DNA of 64,000 nucleotides, from assembly GCA_022844205.1 (NCBI GenBank), contig JALHMF010000001.1, forward strand, positions 707,023-771,022, in the 5' to 3' direction. This document shows positions 51,818-61,288 of the stretch, piece after piece; the first letter of the stretch is position 1, and each line of letters opens with the position of its first letter. Under the pieces are notes generated by a model that was not told the DNA's origin, did no database searches, and was given only the letters and a program-made list of their open reading frames with translations. The position numbers and the translations under genes were made by a program. Source of the stretch: Xanthobacteraceae bacterium. Its GTDB lineage: Bacteria > Pseudomonadota > Alphaproteobacteria > Rhizobiales > Xanthobacteraceae.

Positions 51818-54800
51818 GTGAATCTCCCCGAGACATGTATCCGCCGGCCGGTGATGACGACGCTGTTGATGGCGTCGCTGATCGTCGCGGGAATTTTCGG
51901 CTACCGTCTGCTTGCCGTTTCAGCCCTCCCGCGGGTCGATTTTCCGACCATCAACATCACCGCGGTGCTGCAGGGTGCGAGCCCCGAGACGATGGCGGCT
52001 TCTGTCGCCACACCGATCGAGCGTCAGCTCGCGACCATCGCGGGCATCACCTCGATGACCTCATCGAGCACGACCGGAAACGCCTCGATCACCGTCCAGT
52101 TCGATTTGAGCCGCGACATCGACGCGGCGGCGCTCGATGTGCAGACCGCACTCTCCGCCGCGCAAAGATTCTTGCCGAGCGAAATGCGCACCCCGCCGAG
52201 TTTCCGCAAGGTGAACCCCGCCGACGCACCTGTGCTGTTCCTCTCGCTCGTCTCCGACACGCTTCCGCTTTCGACGGTGCATGAATATGGCGACACGCTG
52301 CTCGCACAGCAGATTTCGCAGATCACCGGCGTGGCGCAGGTGCAGTTGTTTGGCGGCCAGAAATATGCCGTCCGCATCCGCCTGAACCCGGAAGCCGCTG
52401 CCTCGCGTGGCATTTCGACCGCCGAGATTCAGACCGCCGTTTCGTCGCTTGCCTCCAGCACGCCGACCGGTGTGCTCGCCGGCCCGCGCCAGAACCTCAC
52501 ACTCGACATGGGACAGCCCGAACGCAGTGCGCGGCTCTACAAGGACCTCGTCGTTGCTTACCGCAACGGCGCGCCCGTCAGGCTGAGCGAACTTGCGACC
52601 GTTGAGGATGGTGTGGAGAACGAGCGCATCGCCGGCTGGTACAACGACACGCGCGCGATCAATCTTGCGATTTACCGCCAACCCGACGCGAACACCATCG
52701 ACGTTGTAGACTCCATCAAGAAAAAGCTTCCTGAATTCCGCGCGCAGGTGCCGGGCGCCATCAACATCGAAGTACTGATGGATCGCTCCATTTCGATCCG
52801 GGATTCCGTGAGGGCCGTGCAGACGACCTTGCTCGAAGCGGTGGCGCTTGTCGTTCTTGTGATCTTCCTGTTCCTCCGAAACGGACGAGCGACGCTCATT
52901 CCATCGCTCGCACTTCCGCTATCCATCGTCGCGACCTTCGCGGTCATGTACGCGTTCGATTTCTCCATCAACAACATGACGCTGCTGGCGCTGGTATTGT
53001 GCGTGGGCTTCGTCGTCGACGATGCGATCGTCGTGCTGGAAAATATCTACCGTTACGTGGAGCAGGGGATGCGGCCGTTCCAGGCCGCGATCAAGGGATC
53101 GCGCGAAATCGGTTTTACGATCATCTCGATCACCTTCTCGCTGGTCGCGGTCTTCATCCCCGTCCTGTTCATGGGCGGTGTTGTGGGCCGCGTGTTCCGC
53201 GAATTCGCGATCACGATCTCGGTCGCGATCCTGATTTCCGGCTTCGTATCGCTGACGCTGACGCCGATGCTCTGCGCGCGTCTCTTGAAGCCGATCGACC
53301 ACAGCAAAAAACCGGGCAAGCTGATGGCCTGGTCGGAACGCGTGTTCGACGGCTGGCTCGCCGGCTATCGCCGCAGCCTCGATTTCGTGCTGCGCCACCA
53401 GCGCACGACCCTCGCCGTGACGCTTTCCACCGTCGTGATTTCGGTGGTGATGTACGTCTACGTGCCGAAAGGTTTTTTCCCGAACGAGGACACGGGCTTC
53501 GTCTCCGGCACGCTGGAAGCGGCGACCGATATTTCCTTCCCGGCGATGTATGAGCGCACGCAGGAGGTGGCTGCTCTGCTGCGCAAGGATCCGGACGTCT
53601 CGTATGTTATTTCCATCGCCGGCGCGACGGGCATTAGCCGGACCGGCAACACCGGCCGCGTGTTCATCTCGTTGAAGCCACGCAGCGAGCGGAAGCAGTC
53701 GGCGTTCGAGATCATCCAGAGGATGCGCCGTCTGGTGATGTCCACGCCGGGAATGAACGTGTTCCTGCAGCCCGTGCAGAACATCAATATCGGCGGCTTC
53801 GTCTCGAAGAGCCAGTATCAATACACGTTACAGAGCACCGACACCGACGCTCTTTATGATTCCGCGCCCAAACTGCAGGACATGCTCGCGGAGCTGCCAG
53901 AACTTCGCGACGTTACATCCGATCTGCAGATCACCAATCCGCAACTCACCATCGACATCGACCGCGACAAGTCGCGCGCGCTGGGCATCGGCGAGGACCA
54001 GATCCGCAGCACGCTCTATACGCAATACGGCACGCGTGAAGTCGCGACGCTATATACCGCGTCGAACCAGTTTCCGATTATCATGGAATCGCAGTCACGC
54101 TTTCAGCGTGACGCATCCGATCTATCTCGGATTTATCTGAAGACCGGCACCGGGCAGCAAATCCCGTTAAGCGCCGTCGCCAATGTGCGGGCCACGGTGG
54201 GCCCGCTGCAGGTGGCGCACCAGCAGCAGCAGCCTGCCGTTACGATCTCGTTCAACCTCGCGCCCGGCGTCGCGCTCGGTGAAGCCGTGGAAGCGATCCG
54301 CGCCACCGAGCGCAGCGCCAACCTGCCGGCGGTCGTCGCGACCGGGTTCCAGGGCACGGCGCAGGTGTTTCAGGATTCGCTCTCGAACCAGCCATTGCTG
54401 CTGCTCGCGGCGATCATCGTGATCTACATCGTGCTCGGCATTCTCTACGAGAGCTTCATCCATCCGATCACGATTCTTTCGGGTCTGCCTTCAGCCGGAA
54501 TCGGCGCCCTGATGACGCTGATGCTGTTCCGGATGGAACTCTCGGTCATCGCCATCATCGGCATCGTGATGCTGATCGGCATCGTGAAGAAAAACGCGAT
54601 CATGATGGTGGACTTCGCGATCGAGCGCCGCCGTCAGGGCATGAGCGCGCATGACGCGATCCGCGAGGCGGCGTTGCTGCGCTTCCGCCCGATCATGATG
54701 ACGACCATGGCCGCGATTTTCGGAACATTGCCCATTGCTTTGGGCGAAGGCTCCGGCGCCGAACTTCGCCAGCCGCTCGGCATCGCCGTCGTGGGCGGGC

Positions 54801-54931
54801 TCTGCTTCTCGCAGCTCTTGACGCTCTACATTACCCCGGTGATCTACATCTATCTCGACCGCTTCGACCATCGCCTGTCGAAGGCGGTGAACGAGCAGGA
54901 ACCCGAAGCGCAGAAGATCGCGGCGGAGTAA
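51818..54931 (+). CDS. RND multidrug efflux permease (MdtB/MdtC-like)
   Basis: A 1037-aa inner-membrane proton-driven pump with 12 helices and two large periplasmic loops. It starts LPETCIRRPVMTTLLMASLI, the HAE1 family opening, and has the helix-4 acidic pair in GFVVDDAIVVLENIYRYV and the Lys-containing GIVKKNAIMMVDFAIERRR. The TSSSTTGNASITVQFDLSRD stretch fits MdtB/C and not AcrB. GTG start, coupled to the adaptor. No outer-membrane factor gene is nearby, so a shared TolC-like partner is expected. Confidence 0.93.
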   Translation: MNLPETCIRRPVMTTLLMASLIVAGIFGYRLLAVSALPRVDFPTINITAVLQGASPETMAASVATPIERQLATIAGITSMTSSSTTGNASITVQFDLSRDIDAAALDVQTALSAAQRFLPSEMRTPPSFRKVNPADAPVLFLSLVSDTLPLSTVHEYGDTLLAQQISQITGVAQVQLFGGQKYAVRIRLNPEAAASRGISTAEIQTAVSSLASSTPTGVLAGPRQNLTLDMGQPERSARLYKDLVVAYRNGAPVRLSELATVEDGVENERIAGWYNDTRAINLAIYRQPDANTIDVVDSIKKKLPEFRAQVPGAINIEVLMDRSISIRDSVRAVQTTLLEAVALVVLVIFLFLRNGRATLIPSLALPLSIVATFAVMYAFDFSINNMTLLALVLCVGFVVDDAIVVLENIYRYVEQGMRPFQAAIKGSREIGFTIISITFSLVAVFIPVLFMGGVVGRVFREFAITISVAILISGFVSLTLTPMLCARLLKPIDHSKKPGKLMAWSERVFDGWLAGYRRSLDFVLRHQRTTLAVTLSTVVISVVMYVYVPKGFFPNEDTGFVSGTLEAATDISFPAMYERTQEVAALLRKDPDVSYVISIAGATGISRTGNTGRVFISLKPRSERKQSAFEIIQRMRRLVMSTPGMNVFLQPVQNINIGGFVSKSQYQYTLQSTDTDALYDSAPKLQDMLAELPELRDVTSDLQITNPQLTIDIDRDKSRALGIGEDQIRSTLYTQYGTREVATLYTASNQFPIIMESQSRFQRDASDLSRIYLKTGTGQQIPLSAVANVRATVGPLQVAHQQQQPAVTISFNLAPGVALGEAVEAIRATERSANLPAVVATGFQGTAQVFQDSLSNQPLLLLAAIIVIYIVLGILYESFIHPITILSGLPSAGIGALMTLMLFRMELSVIAIIGIVMLIGIVKKNAIMMVDFAIERRRQGMSAHDAIREAALLRFRPIMMTTMAAIFGTLPIALGEGSGAELRQPLGIAVVGGLCFSQLLTLYITPVIYIYLDRFDHRLSKAVNEQEPEAQKIAAE

Positions 54932-54943
54932 TTACTCCGCCGC
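54920..54943. repeat. Perfect 24-bp palindrome at abutting convergent stop codons
   Basis: GCGGCGGAGTAA followed directly by its reverse complement. The RND stop (54929-54931) and the opposite-strand stop (54932-54934) touch, and both proteins end in AAE, which produces the symmetry. It may serve as a shared transcript end. Confidence 0.7.
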
Positions 54944-56302
54944 CGCCTTCGCAGGCGCCGCGAACATCCGCTCCATCTCGCGGCGGAATTTCACCGTGTC
55001 GTCCGAAGCTATTTCCACGTCTTCCCAGCGCACGACGGCCCCGTCCGCGACCGCGTTCTTCAGCTTCACCTTGTGCGCAAGCCCGATGGGCAGCGCACCC
55101 TGCGTGAGCGAATCTTCCGCGCGCATGATCTTGCCCCAGACCGTGTAGCCGCCTTCGCCGTCAAGCATCTCGCCGGGCTTGAGCGTTGTCTTGGATACCG
55201 CCACCACATCCGAACGAAAAGCGTCCGGCGTGCCGGTCGCCTCGTTGCGGAGTGCCGCCGCTGCGACCGAAATGCCAAGCTCCATGCCGATCAAGTGGTA
55301 AGGCCGGTAGAGTGCCGTGTAGCGGCCCGAGGCGTCCGTCACCATGCCGTATTCCGAAAAGCAGCGGCGCGTGTAGTCGCCGCGCTTGTCGTCGGATGCC
55401 GCCTCGAACACCACATAGACGCCCCAGCGCAGGTCGCGCGGAACGGTCTTGCCGTCTCGTCCGACGCTGGAGACGACTTCGACCAGTCCGGTTTCTTCCA
55501 GCACGCCGCCGTTCTTGCGCGGAATAAGAACCTTCGCGAGTTCGTCGGCCGGGCAGGGTGGAAATGCGAGGCCGTCTTTTGGTGCAAGAAGCCCCGTAGC
55601 GTTGGAGATTGCCGCCATTTCGATGGCCGACTTGGTGCCGTCCAGAAACGAATTGAACATCTGCGAATTCATGCCGGCCGACGCGGCCGCTTCCGGGGTC
55701 ATGCCGTAGTGGCCCCAGACCGTGTCGGGCGTCGATTTCTCAAAGCCAGGCATGTATTTCGTGCCTTTACCCGCAGATACGACCTTGAAGCCGGCGGCTT
55801 CCGCCCAGTCCACCATCTCACACACAAGCGCCGGCTGGTCGCCGTAGGCGAGGGCATAGACGACGCCCGCTTCCTGCGCGCGCGCGGCGAGCAGCGGCCC
55901 CGCGAGCGCATCGGCTTCCACGGTGACGTTCACCACATGCTTCTTGTGCTTGAAGGCCGCCAGCATGTGCCGGATCGCGGCCGCCGGGTTGCCGGTCACT
56001 TCGATCACCACATCGATTTCCGACGAGATCATTTCCATCGCGTCTTCGGTGATGCAGGTGCGGCCGCGATTGATCGCCTCGTCGAAATCCTTTGCGAGTT
56101 GCGTGTTCACGTCCCAGCCGGTGCGGTCCAGTGCCGCCTTCGCCCGCGACGCGTCGAGATCGGCGATGCCGACGAGATGCATGCCCGGCGTCGTCCGCAC
56201 CTGCGCCAGGAACATGGAGCCGAACTTGCCGGCGCCGATCATGCCGACCCGGACGGGGCGGCCGTCTTCGGCGCGTTTTTTCAACATGCGGGCGAGGTTC
56301 AT
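54932..56302 (-). CDS. NAD(P)-dependent oxidoreductase with C-terminal SAF domain
   Basis: A 456-aa cytoplasmic protein of the homoserine-dehydrogenase/Gfo-Idh-like Rossmann group: [20 protein letters not shown] at residues 17-36, [18 protein letters not shown] (~95-112), and a C-terminal SAF-type domain ([20 protein letters not shown] onward). Related proteins are often annotated as homoserine dehydrogenase-like, and some act on sugar acids. True substrate unknown. It starts just after a family B repeat and abuts the RND permease stop to stop. Confidence 0.85.
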   Translation of the reverse strand: MNLARMLKKRAEDGRPVRVGMIGAGKFGSMFLAQVRTTPGMHLVGIADLDASRAKAALDRTGWDVNTQLAKDFDEAINRGRTCITEDAMEMISSEIDVVIEVTGNPAAAIRHMLAAFKHKKHVVNVTVEADALAGPLLAARAQEAGVVYALAYGDQPALVCEMVDWAEAAGFKVVSAGKGTKYMPGFEKSTPDTVWGHYGMTPEAAASAGMNSQMFNSFLDGTKSAIEMAAISNATGLLAPKDGLAFPPCPADELAKVLIPRKNGGVLEETGLVEVVSSVGRDGKTVPRDLRWGVYVVFEAASDDKRGDYTRRCFSEYGMVTDASGRYTALYRPYHLIGMELGISVAAAALRNEATGTPDAFRSDVVAVSKTTLKPGEMLDGEGGYTVWGKIMRAEDSLTQGALPIGLAHKVKLKNAVADGAVVRWEDVEIASDDTVKFRREMERMFAAPAKAAAE

Positions 56303-56323
56303 GGCGACACTCCCTTTTTTTCC

Positions 56324-56426
56324 GTCATCACCGGGCCGCCGCGGAGCGGCGAGACCCGGTGATCCCGCTAATTATGGTATAGCGTGCAAACCTAAGCGGG
56401 ATCGCCGGGACAAGCCCGGCGATGAC
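56324..56426. repeat. Intergenic repeat, family B (variant copy)
   Basis: GTCATCACCGGG at the left, GCCCGGCGATGAC at the right, with GATCCCGCT / AGCGGGATC inner arms around an AT-rich centre. It lies in the divergent gap between the SAF oxidoreductase and uraD-uraH. Confidence 0.8.
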
Positions 56427-56438
56427 AAAGTTTATCTT

Positions 56439-57320
56439 ATGATGGTCACGCTCGAAACCCTGAATTCTGCCGATAAGTCTTTGTTCGTATCGGCCCTTAG
56501 CGAGATTTACGAGAAATCGCCCTGGGTCGCCGAGCGCGCGTTTGCCCGCCGCCCGTTCGCGACCGTGGCGGCGTTGTGCGAGGCGATGGCGGCAACGGTC
56601 GCCGCGGCAAGCCGCGCGGAAAAAATCGAGCTGGTCTGCAACCATCCCGACCTTGCGGGCAAGGCCGCCCGCGCCGGCGCGCTGACGGCGGCTTCCACGG
56701 CGGAGCAGGGCGCGCTTGGCCTCGACCGGCTATCGGATGCGGAATATGCTCGCTTGGAAAAGCTCAACGGCGATTATGCGGACAGGTTTGGATTTCCATT
56801 CGTCATCTGCGTCCGGCGCCGCACGCGCGATGCGATCCTCGAAGCGTTCGAGCGCCGCTGCGGAAACCTGCCCGATGAGGAACTGGAAACAGCCTTGTTT
56901 GAGATCGACCACATCGCGCGGCTGCGGATCGCGGATCGTGTGAAGGGACCGGGCATGGCAAAAACCGAGGGGCGGCTGTCGACCCATGTGCTGGACACGC
57001 TGTCCGGCAAGCCTGCGGCCGGGGTCAGAATCGAGCTGTATGAAATCGGGGCGAGCGCCACCTCGCTGCTGGTCGATACGATCACCAATGCCGATGGCCG
57101 CACCGACAAGCCGCTGCTGGGCGGCGCCCCGCTGCGCGCCGGCAAGTATGAGCTGCGTTTCCATGTCGGTGCTTACTTCGCCAAATCCGGTCAAAAACTG
57201 CCCGAGCCCGCCTTCCTCGACGTGGTGCCGGTGCGGTTTGCGATTGCCGAGCCCGAGGGGCATTATCACGTGCCGCTGCTGGTGACGCCCTGGAGCTACT
57301 CGACCTACCGGGGCAGCTAG
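56439..57320 (+). CDS. Bifunctional OHCU decarboxylase / 5-hydroxyisourate hydrolase (UraD-UraH fusion)
   Basis: A 293-aa protein that carries out the two steps after urate oxidation: hydroxyisourate to OHCU (UraH) and OHCU to (S)-allantoin (UraD). The N-terminal UraD domain (1-~165) has the catalytic His69 in [10 protein letters not shown] and [10 protein letters not shown]. The C-terminal transthyretin-like UraH domain (~173-293) has His183 in [15 protein letters not shown], the Arg in [10 protein letters not shown], and the diagnostic YRGS end. No urate oxidase or allantoinase gene is in the window. ATGs at 56439 and 56442 are both possible. Confidence 0.93.
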   Translation: MMVTLETLNSADKSLFVSALSEIYEKSPWVAERAFARRPFATVAALCEAMAATVAAASRAEKIELVCNHPDLAGKAARAGALTAASTAEQGALGLDRLSDAEYARLEKLNGDYADRFGFPFVICVRRRTRDAILEAFERRCGNLPDEELETALFEIDHIARLRIADRVKGPGMAKTEGRLSTHVLDTLSGKPAAGVRIELYEIGASATSLLVDTITNADGRTDKPLLGGAPLRAGKYELRFHVGAYFAKSGQKLPEPAFLDVVPVRFAIAEPEGHYHVPLLVTPWSYSTYRGS

Positions 57321-57342
57321 CAGAATTCGTCAGGAGAGAGCG

Positions 57343-58563
57343 ATGAGTGAACTGCGCGCGCAGAAGCCGAAAACCGCCGCCTCGAAGGTTTCCTTCGACT
57401 GGGCCGATCCGTTCGATCTGGAAAGCCAGCTCACGGAGGAAGAGCGGGCCGTGCGCGACACCGCGCGTTCCTACGCGCAGGACAAGCTGATGCCGCGCAT
57501 CATCGAGTGGTACCGCGAAGAGAAATTCGACCGCTCGGTGATCCTGGAAATGGGCAAGCTCGGCCTGCTCGGCCCGACGATTCCGGAAGAATACGGCGGC
57601 GCGGGTCTCACCTACGGCTGTTATGGCGTGGCGGTGCGCGAGATCGAGCGCGTGGACTCCGGCTTTCGCTCGGCGATGAGCGTGCAGTCCTCGCTCGTGA
57701 TGTATCCGATCTATGCCTACGGCGACGAAGCACAACGCAAGAAATATCTGCCCAAGCTTGCGACCGGCGAGTGGGTCGGCTGCTTCGGCCTGACCGAGCC
57801 GGATTTCGGCTCCGAGCCCGGCGGCATGCGCACGCGCGCCGAGAAAACCAAGAACGGCTACAAGCTGAACGGCTCCAAACTCTGGATCACCAATTCCCCG
57901 ATCGCCGATGTGTTCGTAGTCTGGGCGAAGTCCACGGCCCACGACAACGAAATCCGCGGCTTCATTCTGGAACGCGGCGCCAAGGGACTTTCGACCCCGA
58001 AGATCGAGGGCAAGCTTTCGCTGCGTGCTTCCGTCACCGGCGAGATCGTGATGGACAACGTCGAAGTCGGCGAAGAGGCGCTGCTGCCGAATGTCTCCGG
58101 CCTCAAGGGTCCGTTCGGCTGCCTCAACCGCGCGCGGCTCGGCATTTCATGGGGCGCCATGGGTGCCGCCGAATTCTGCTTCCATGCCGCGCGCAACTAC
58201 ACGCTGGAACGCAAGCAATACGGCAAGCCGCTGGCCGCCTTCCAACTCGTGCAGAAGAAACTCGCCGACATGCAGACCGACATCGCGCTCGGCCTGCAGG
58301 CGAGCCTTCGGCTGACGCGGCTGCTCGATGAAGGCCGCTGTCCGCCGGAGCCGATTTCCATTGTGAAGCGAAACAATTGCGGCAAGGCGCTCGACATCGC
58401 CCGCGTCGCCCGCGACATGCACGGCGGCAACGGCATCTCCGAGGAATATCACGTGATGCGCCACGTCTGTAACCTTGAGACGGTCAATACCTACGAGGGC
58501 ACCCAGGACATCCACGCGCTGATCTTGGGGCGCGCGATCACGGGCATTCAGGCCTTCACCTGA
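57343..58563 (+). CDS. gcdH: Glutaryl-CoA dehydrogenase (acyl-CoA dehydrogenase family)
   Basis: A 406-aa FAD enzyme that converts glutaryl-CoA to crotonyl-CoA in lysine/tryptophan breakdown. Family marks are [40 protein letters not shown] and the end [20 protein letters not shown], with catalytic Glu385. The short FGLTEPDxGS and NTYEGT combination separates it from short-chain acyl-CoA dehydrogenases. GGAGAG precedes the ATG. It follows uraD-uraH by 22 bp but the two are not metabolically linked. Confidence 0.92.
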   Translation: MSELRAQKPKTAASKVSFDWADPFDLESQLTEEERAVRDTARSYAQDKLMPRIIEWYREEKFDRSVILEMGKLGLLGPTIPEEYGGAGLTYGCYGVAVREIERVDSGFRSAMSVQSSLVMYPIYAYGDEAQRKKYLPKLATGEWVGCFGLTEPDFGSEPGGMRTRAEKTKNGYKLNGSKLWITNSPIADVFVVWAKSTAHDNEIRGFILERGAKGLSTPKIEGKLSLRASVTGEIVMDNVEVGEEALLPNVSGLKGPFGCLNRARLGISWGAMGAAEFCFHAARNYTLERKQYGKPLAAFQLVQKKLADMQTDIALGLQASLRLTRLLDEGRCPPEPISIVKRNNCGKALDIARVARDMHGGNGISEEYHVMRHVCNLETVNTYEGTQDIHALILGRAITGIQAFT

Positions 58564-58619
58564 GTTCTTGAAGGATTTGGTTTTCAAACAGCAAAAATTT
58601 TTAGACTGCGGCGCCCTGC

Positions 58620-58707
58620 ATCCTTCGAGACGCGATGCGCACCTCATCCTGAGGAGCCCGCCGCTCATCCTTCGAGACGCTCGCTGCGCTCGCTCCTCAG
58701 GATGAGG
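58620..58707. repeat. Intergenic repeat, family D (copy 2)
   Basis: ATCCTTCGAGACGC arms repeat in both halves and CTCATCCTGAGGAG pairs with CTCCTCAGGATGAG. It matches 23269-23371 and comes just before the second composite element. Confidence 0.8.
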
Positions 58708-58795
58708 CAGTTAGTTTCGCTGCGGCGGGCGTCTCGAAGGATGCAGGTGCGCGCCTTCGTTCGCGCGAGCGAAGCCGCTCCGCGTTTTCGAAACA

Positions 58796-59215
58796 GGGGA
58801 GACGGAGCGCCGGGAGGCGCACGGTCTTCCGTAGTTGCCTGCTCTGCGAAAGCAGGCGTCGCCTTCCAGCGCTCCATCGCGGCGGCTTTTGGTTCTTCGG
58901 GACCATGCTTCCGGGACCGGACAAAGCGGGTATCGCCGCCGTTGCGATGAGCTTTCGCTCACCGATTCCGGCCCCCATTCCAGCCATTCAAGGCAGCGGG
59001 GCGTAGTGCCCGCGGACGGTGACCCGAGCCTCCCGGTGACTCCGTTGCGAATGGAGTCAGCAGGCGCCGCCTCCCGCTCCACTTCACGAACGCCTCTAGA
59101 AGCGTCCCCGATGAGCAGGAGTGCGCGGATTGTAAGGGAGGTTTTTGGGACGGGGAGAACGTCAGGCAGTATGGCTAAAATTGTTGGGAAAATTTACTGC
59201 AAGGCGTGAATAGCA
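58796..59215 (+). repeat. Composite repeat element, copy 2 (conserved ends, variable hairpin middle)
   Basis: It begins with the same 26-nt block as copy 1 (58796-58821), has the AGGCGCCGCCTCCCGCTCC block at 59062-59080 and a conserved tail to 59215, where family A copy 3 begins. The middle differs from copy 1 and contains the hairpins CCTGCTCTGCGAAAGCAGG, TGAGCTTTCGCTCA and GACTCCGTTGCGAATGGAGT. Short open frames cross it without conserved sequence. With its flanking repeats it fills the 781-bp gap between gcdH and bioD. Confidence 0.75.
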
Positions 59216-59336
59216 GTCATTCCGGATGCCGGCGAAGCCGGCAGTCCGGAATCCATAATCCCTGCGCCAATCTTTGACTCCGGGGCTATGGATTCCGGGC
59301 TCACGGCTCGTTGCACTCGCCGCGCCCCGGAATGAC
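59216..59336. repeat. Intergenic palindromic repeat, family A (copy 3)
   Basis: Ends GTCATTCCGG / CCGGAATGAC and inner GGAATCCAT / ATGGATTCC arms. It abuts composite element copy 2 on its left and ends 9 bp before the bioD stop. Confidence 0.85.
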
Positions 59337-59344
59337 AAAGGAGA

Positions 59345-60028
59345 TCACGCCCCCAACAAATCCGCAATCTCGCCAAACGCCGGATGCTCCGCGTCCGGCG
59401 ATGCAAGCCGCGGCAGCGAGACAATGGACGTCGTCTCCGCGAAACGCGCGATCGTCTCCACCGTATCGGCGAGCGGCACGCCGCTGCCTTCGGTTTCGCT
59501 GACGACGATGGCGGCGACCTTGATCAGATTCTGCGACAGCACATCCATGCTGGTGAGCGTGTGGCTGAGCGCCCCGAGATAGGAGCCGGTGACCAGCACG
59601 GCCGGCGTGCCAAGCTCCTTGATCAGATCGACAAACGTATCCCGCCCGCTGATCGGCACCATGATGCCGCCCGCACCCTCGATCAGCAGCGTGCCCGCAT
59701 GCTCGCGGATGGCGCGGCGGCAGAAATCGAGCACACCCTCGAACTGGATTTCGCGTCCTTCCTTGCGCGCCGCCATATCGGGCGCCATCGCGGCCTCGAA
59801 GCGCCAGGGAGAAATGCGGGCGATTTCCTCCAGCGTTGCTGGACGGCCGAGTGCCCGCAACAAAAGTGCAGGATCGCTTTGCTCGCTGTTGTTCGGATCG
59901 AACCCGCTGAACAGCGGCTTCACGGCAGCCACCGCCTGGCCGCGCTTGCGCAATGCGCGGATCACGCCGCAGCAGACGAATGTCTTGCCGACATCCGTCC
60001 CGGTGCCGGTGATGAAATAGGCGCTCAT
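59345..60028 (-). CDS. bioD: Dethiobiotin synthase
   Basis: A 227-aa cytoplasmic ATP-dependent enzyme that closes the ureido ring of biotin from DAPA and CO2. The P-loop is TGTDVGKTFV (residues 8-17), with LLIEGAGGIMVPI for Mg/substrate and the SYLGALSHTLTS switch region. It starts 3 bp after bioF, so bioF-bioD form one operon on the minus strand. Confidence 0.93.
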   Translation of the reverse strand: MSAYFITGTGTDVGKTFVCCGVIRALRKRGQAVAAVKPLFSGFDPNNSEQSDPALLLRALGRPATLEEIARISPWRFEAAMAPDMAARKEGREIQFEGVLDFCRRAIREHAGTLLIEGAGGIMVPISGRDTFVDLIKELGTPAVLVTGSYLGALSHTLTSMDVLSQNLIKVAAIVVSETEGSGVPLADTVETIARFAETTSIVSLPRLASPDAEHPAFGEIADLLGA

Positions 60029-60031
60029 GGG

Positions 60032-61225
60032 TCAGTTCCCCAAGATTCGCGTACGCACAAGTTCTGCCAGCTTTTCCACGTCCTCGTCTTTATGCAAGGC
60101 GGTAAAGGAAAGCCGAAGCCGCGCTGTTCCTTCCGGCACGGTCGGCGGTCGGATCGCGACCGCGAGATAGCCTTCCGCTTCCAGAAGTTTCGAGGCGCCG
60201 AGCGCATCCTTTTCCGCGCCGATCACGACCGGTACGATGGGACTTTCGGCGAGCCTCAGATTGGTTAGTCTCGTGAAGGCCTGCGCCTTTTTCAGGGGCA
60301 GCGCAGCGTAATCCGGCTCGCGCTCGATCAGGTCGATGGCCGCAATCGCGGCCGCTGCATTCGCGGGCGGCAGGCCGGTCGAATACACAAATGTCCGCGC
60401 ACGGTTCTTCACCAGTTCGATCACCGGCTCCGACGCGCAGAGATAACCGCCGAAACCGCCGATGGCTTTCGAGAGCGTGCCCATCTGCAACGGCACATCT
60501 TCCTTGCGGCTGTTCGCGAAGGTGGAGCCGCGGCCGCCGCCGATCACGCCGATGCCATGCGCATCATCGGTCATAAACCATGCGTCGTATTTGCGGGCGA
60601 GGGCGGACAGCTCCGCGACGGGGGCCAGATCGCCGTCCATCGAGAACACGCCGTCCGTCACGATTAGCGCGTGGCGGTGCCGTCCGCGCTGTTCGCGCAG
60701 GATTGTCTCCGCATGAGCGAGGTCGTTGTGCCGGAAAGGAGCGAGCGTGGCTTTTGAGAGCTGCCCGCCTGCGAAGATGCAGGCGTGCGCAAGCTCATCC
60801 ACAACCACAAGATCGCCGTGGCCAGCGAACACCGGAATGATACCGGCATTGGCGAGATAGCCGGTGCCGAATACGCAAGCCGATTCCGTGCCCTTCAGTT
60901 TCGCGAGCCGCCGCTCCAGTTCGGCGAACAGCGGATGATTGCCGGTGACGAGCCGGGAGGCGCCGGCGCCCACACCATATTGCTCGATCGCCGCCATCGC
61001 CGCTTTCTTGAGTGCGGGATGCACGGAAAGATTGAGGTAGTCGTTGCAGGAAAACGACACCAGCTTGCGGCCGCCGCGCTCCACTTCGATACCGCCCGTG
61101 CGCGAAGTCTCGACCAGGAAGCGCCGCAGCGCGCGCCGCTCCAGGTCCGCGAGTTTTTCCGCGGCGTAACGGTCCAGCGAATCCGTATGCCCGGGCGCGA
61201 TTGGCGCTTTGGCTTGACCTCTCAT
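60032..61225 (-). CDS. bioF: 8-amino-7-oxononanoate synthase
   Basis: A 397-aa PLP enzyme that condenses pimeloyl-ACP (or -CoA) with L-alanine in biotin synthesis. Marks: FSCNDYLNLSVHPALK, GAGASRLVTGNHPLFAELE, DDAHGIGVIGGGRG and the PLP lysine in MGTLSKAIGGFGGYL. It is divergent from bioB with a 63-bp gap that must hold both promoters. I looked for a BioR-type TTAT-ATAA palindrome there and did not find a good one. Confidence 0.94.
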   Translation of the reverse strand: MRGQAKAPIAPGHTDSLDRYAAEKLADLERRALRRFLVETSRTGGIEVERGGRKLVSFSCNDYLNLSVHPALKKAAMAAIEQYGVGAGASRLVTGNHPLFAELERRLAKLKGTESACVFGTGYLANAGIIPVFAGHGDLVVVDELAHACIFAGGQLSKATLAPFRHNDLAHAETILREQRGRHRHALIVTDGVFSMDGDLAPVAELSALARKYDAWFMTDDAHGIGVIGGGRGSTFANSRKEDVPLQMGTLSKAIGGFGGYLCASEPVIELVKNRARTFVYSTGLPPANAAAAIAAIDLIEREPDYAALPLKKAQAFTRLTNLRLAESPIVPVVIGAEKDALGASKLLEAEGYLAVAIRPPTVPEGTARLRLSFTALHKDEDVEKLAELVRTRILGN

Positions 61226-61288
61226 GGGTGTACCGTTACCCCGGCGATCTTCCGATGCAAACCCGCCTCAACCTGCCTAGAATAGATC

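Noticed and set aside
58711-59209. Two small proteins on opposite strands between gcdH and bioD
   Set aside because: Both frames lie in the composite repeat, contain its hairpins and share no sustained protein similarity with copy 1.
61226-61288. BioR-type operator between bioF and bioB
   Set aside because: I looked for the TTAT-N2-ATAA palindrome in the 63-bp gap. Only a poor match (AATAGATCAT) occurs near the bioB start.
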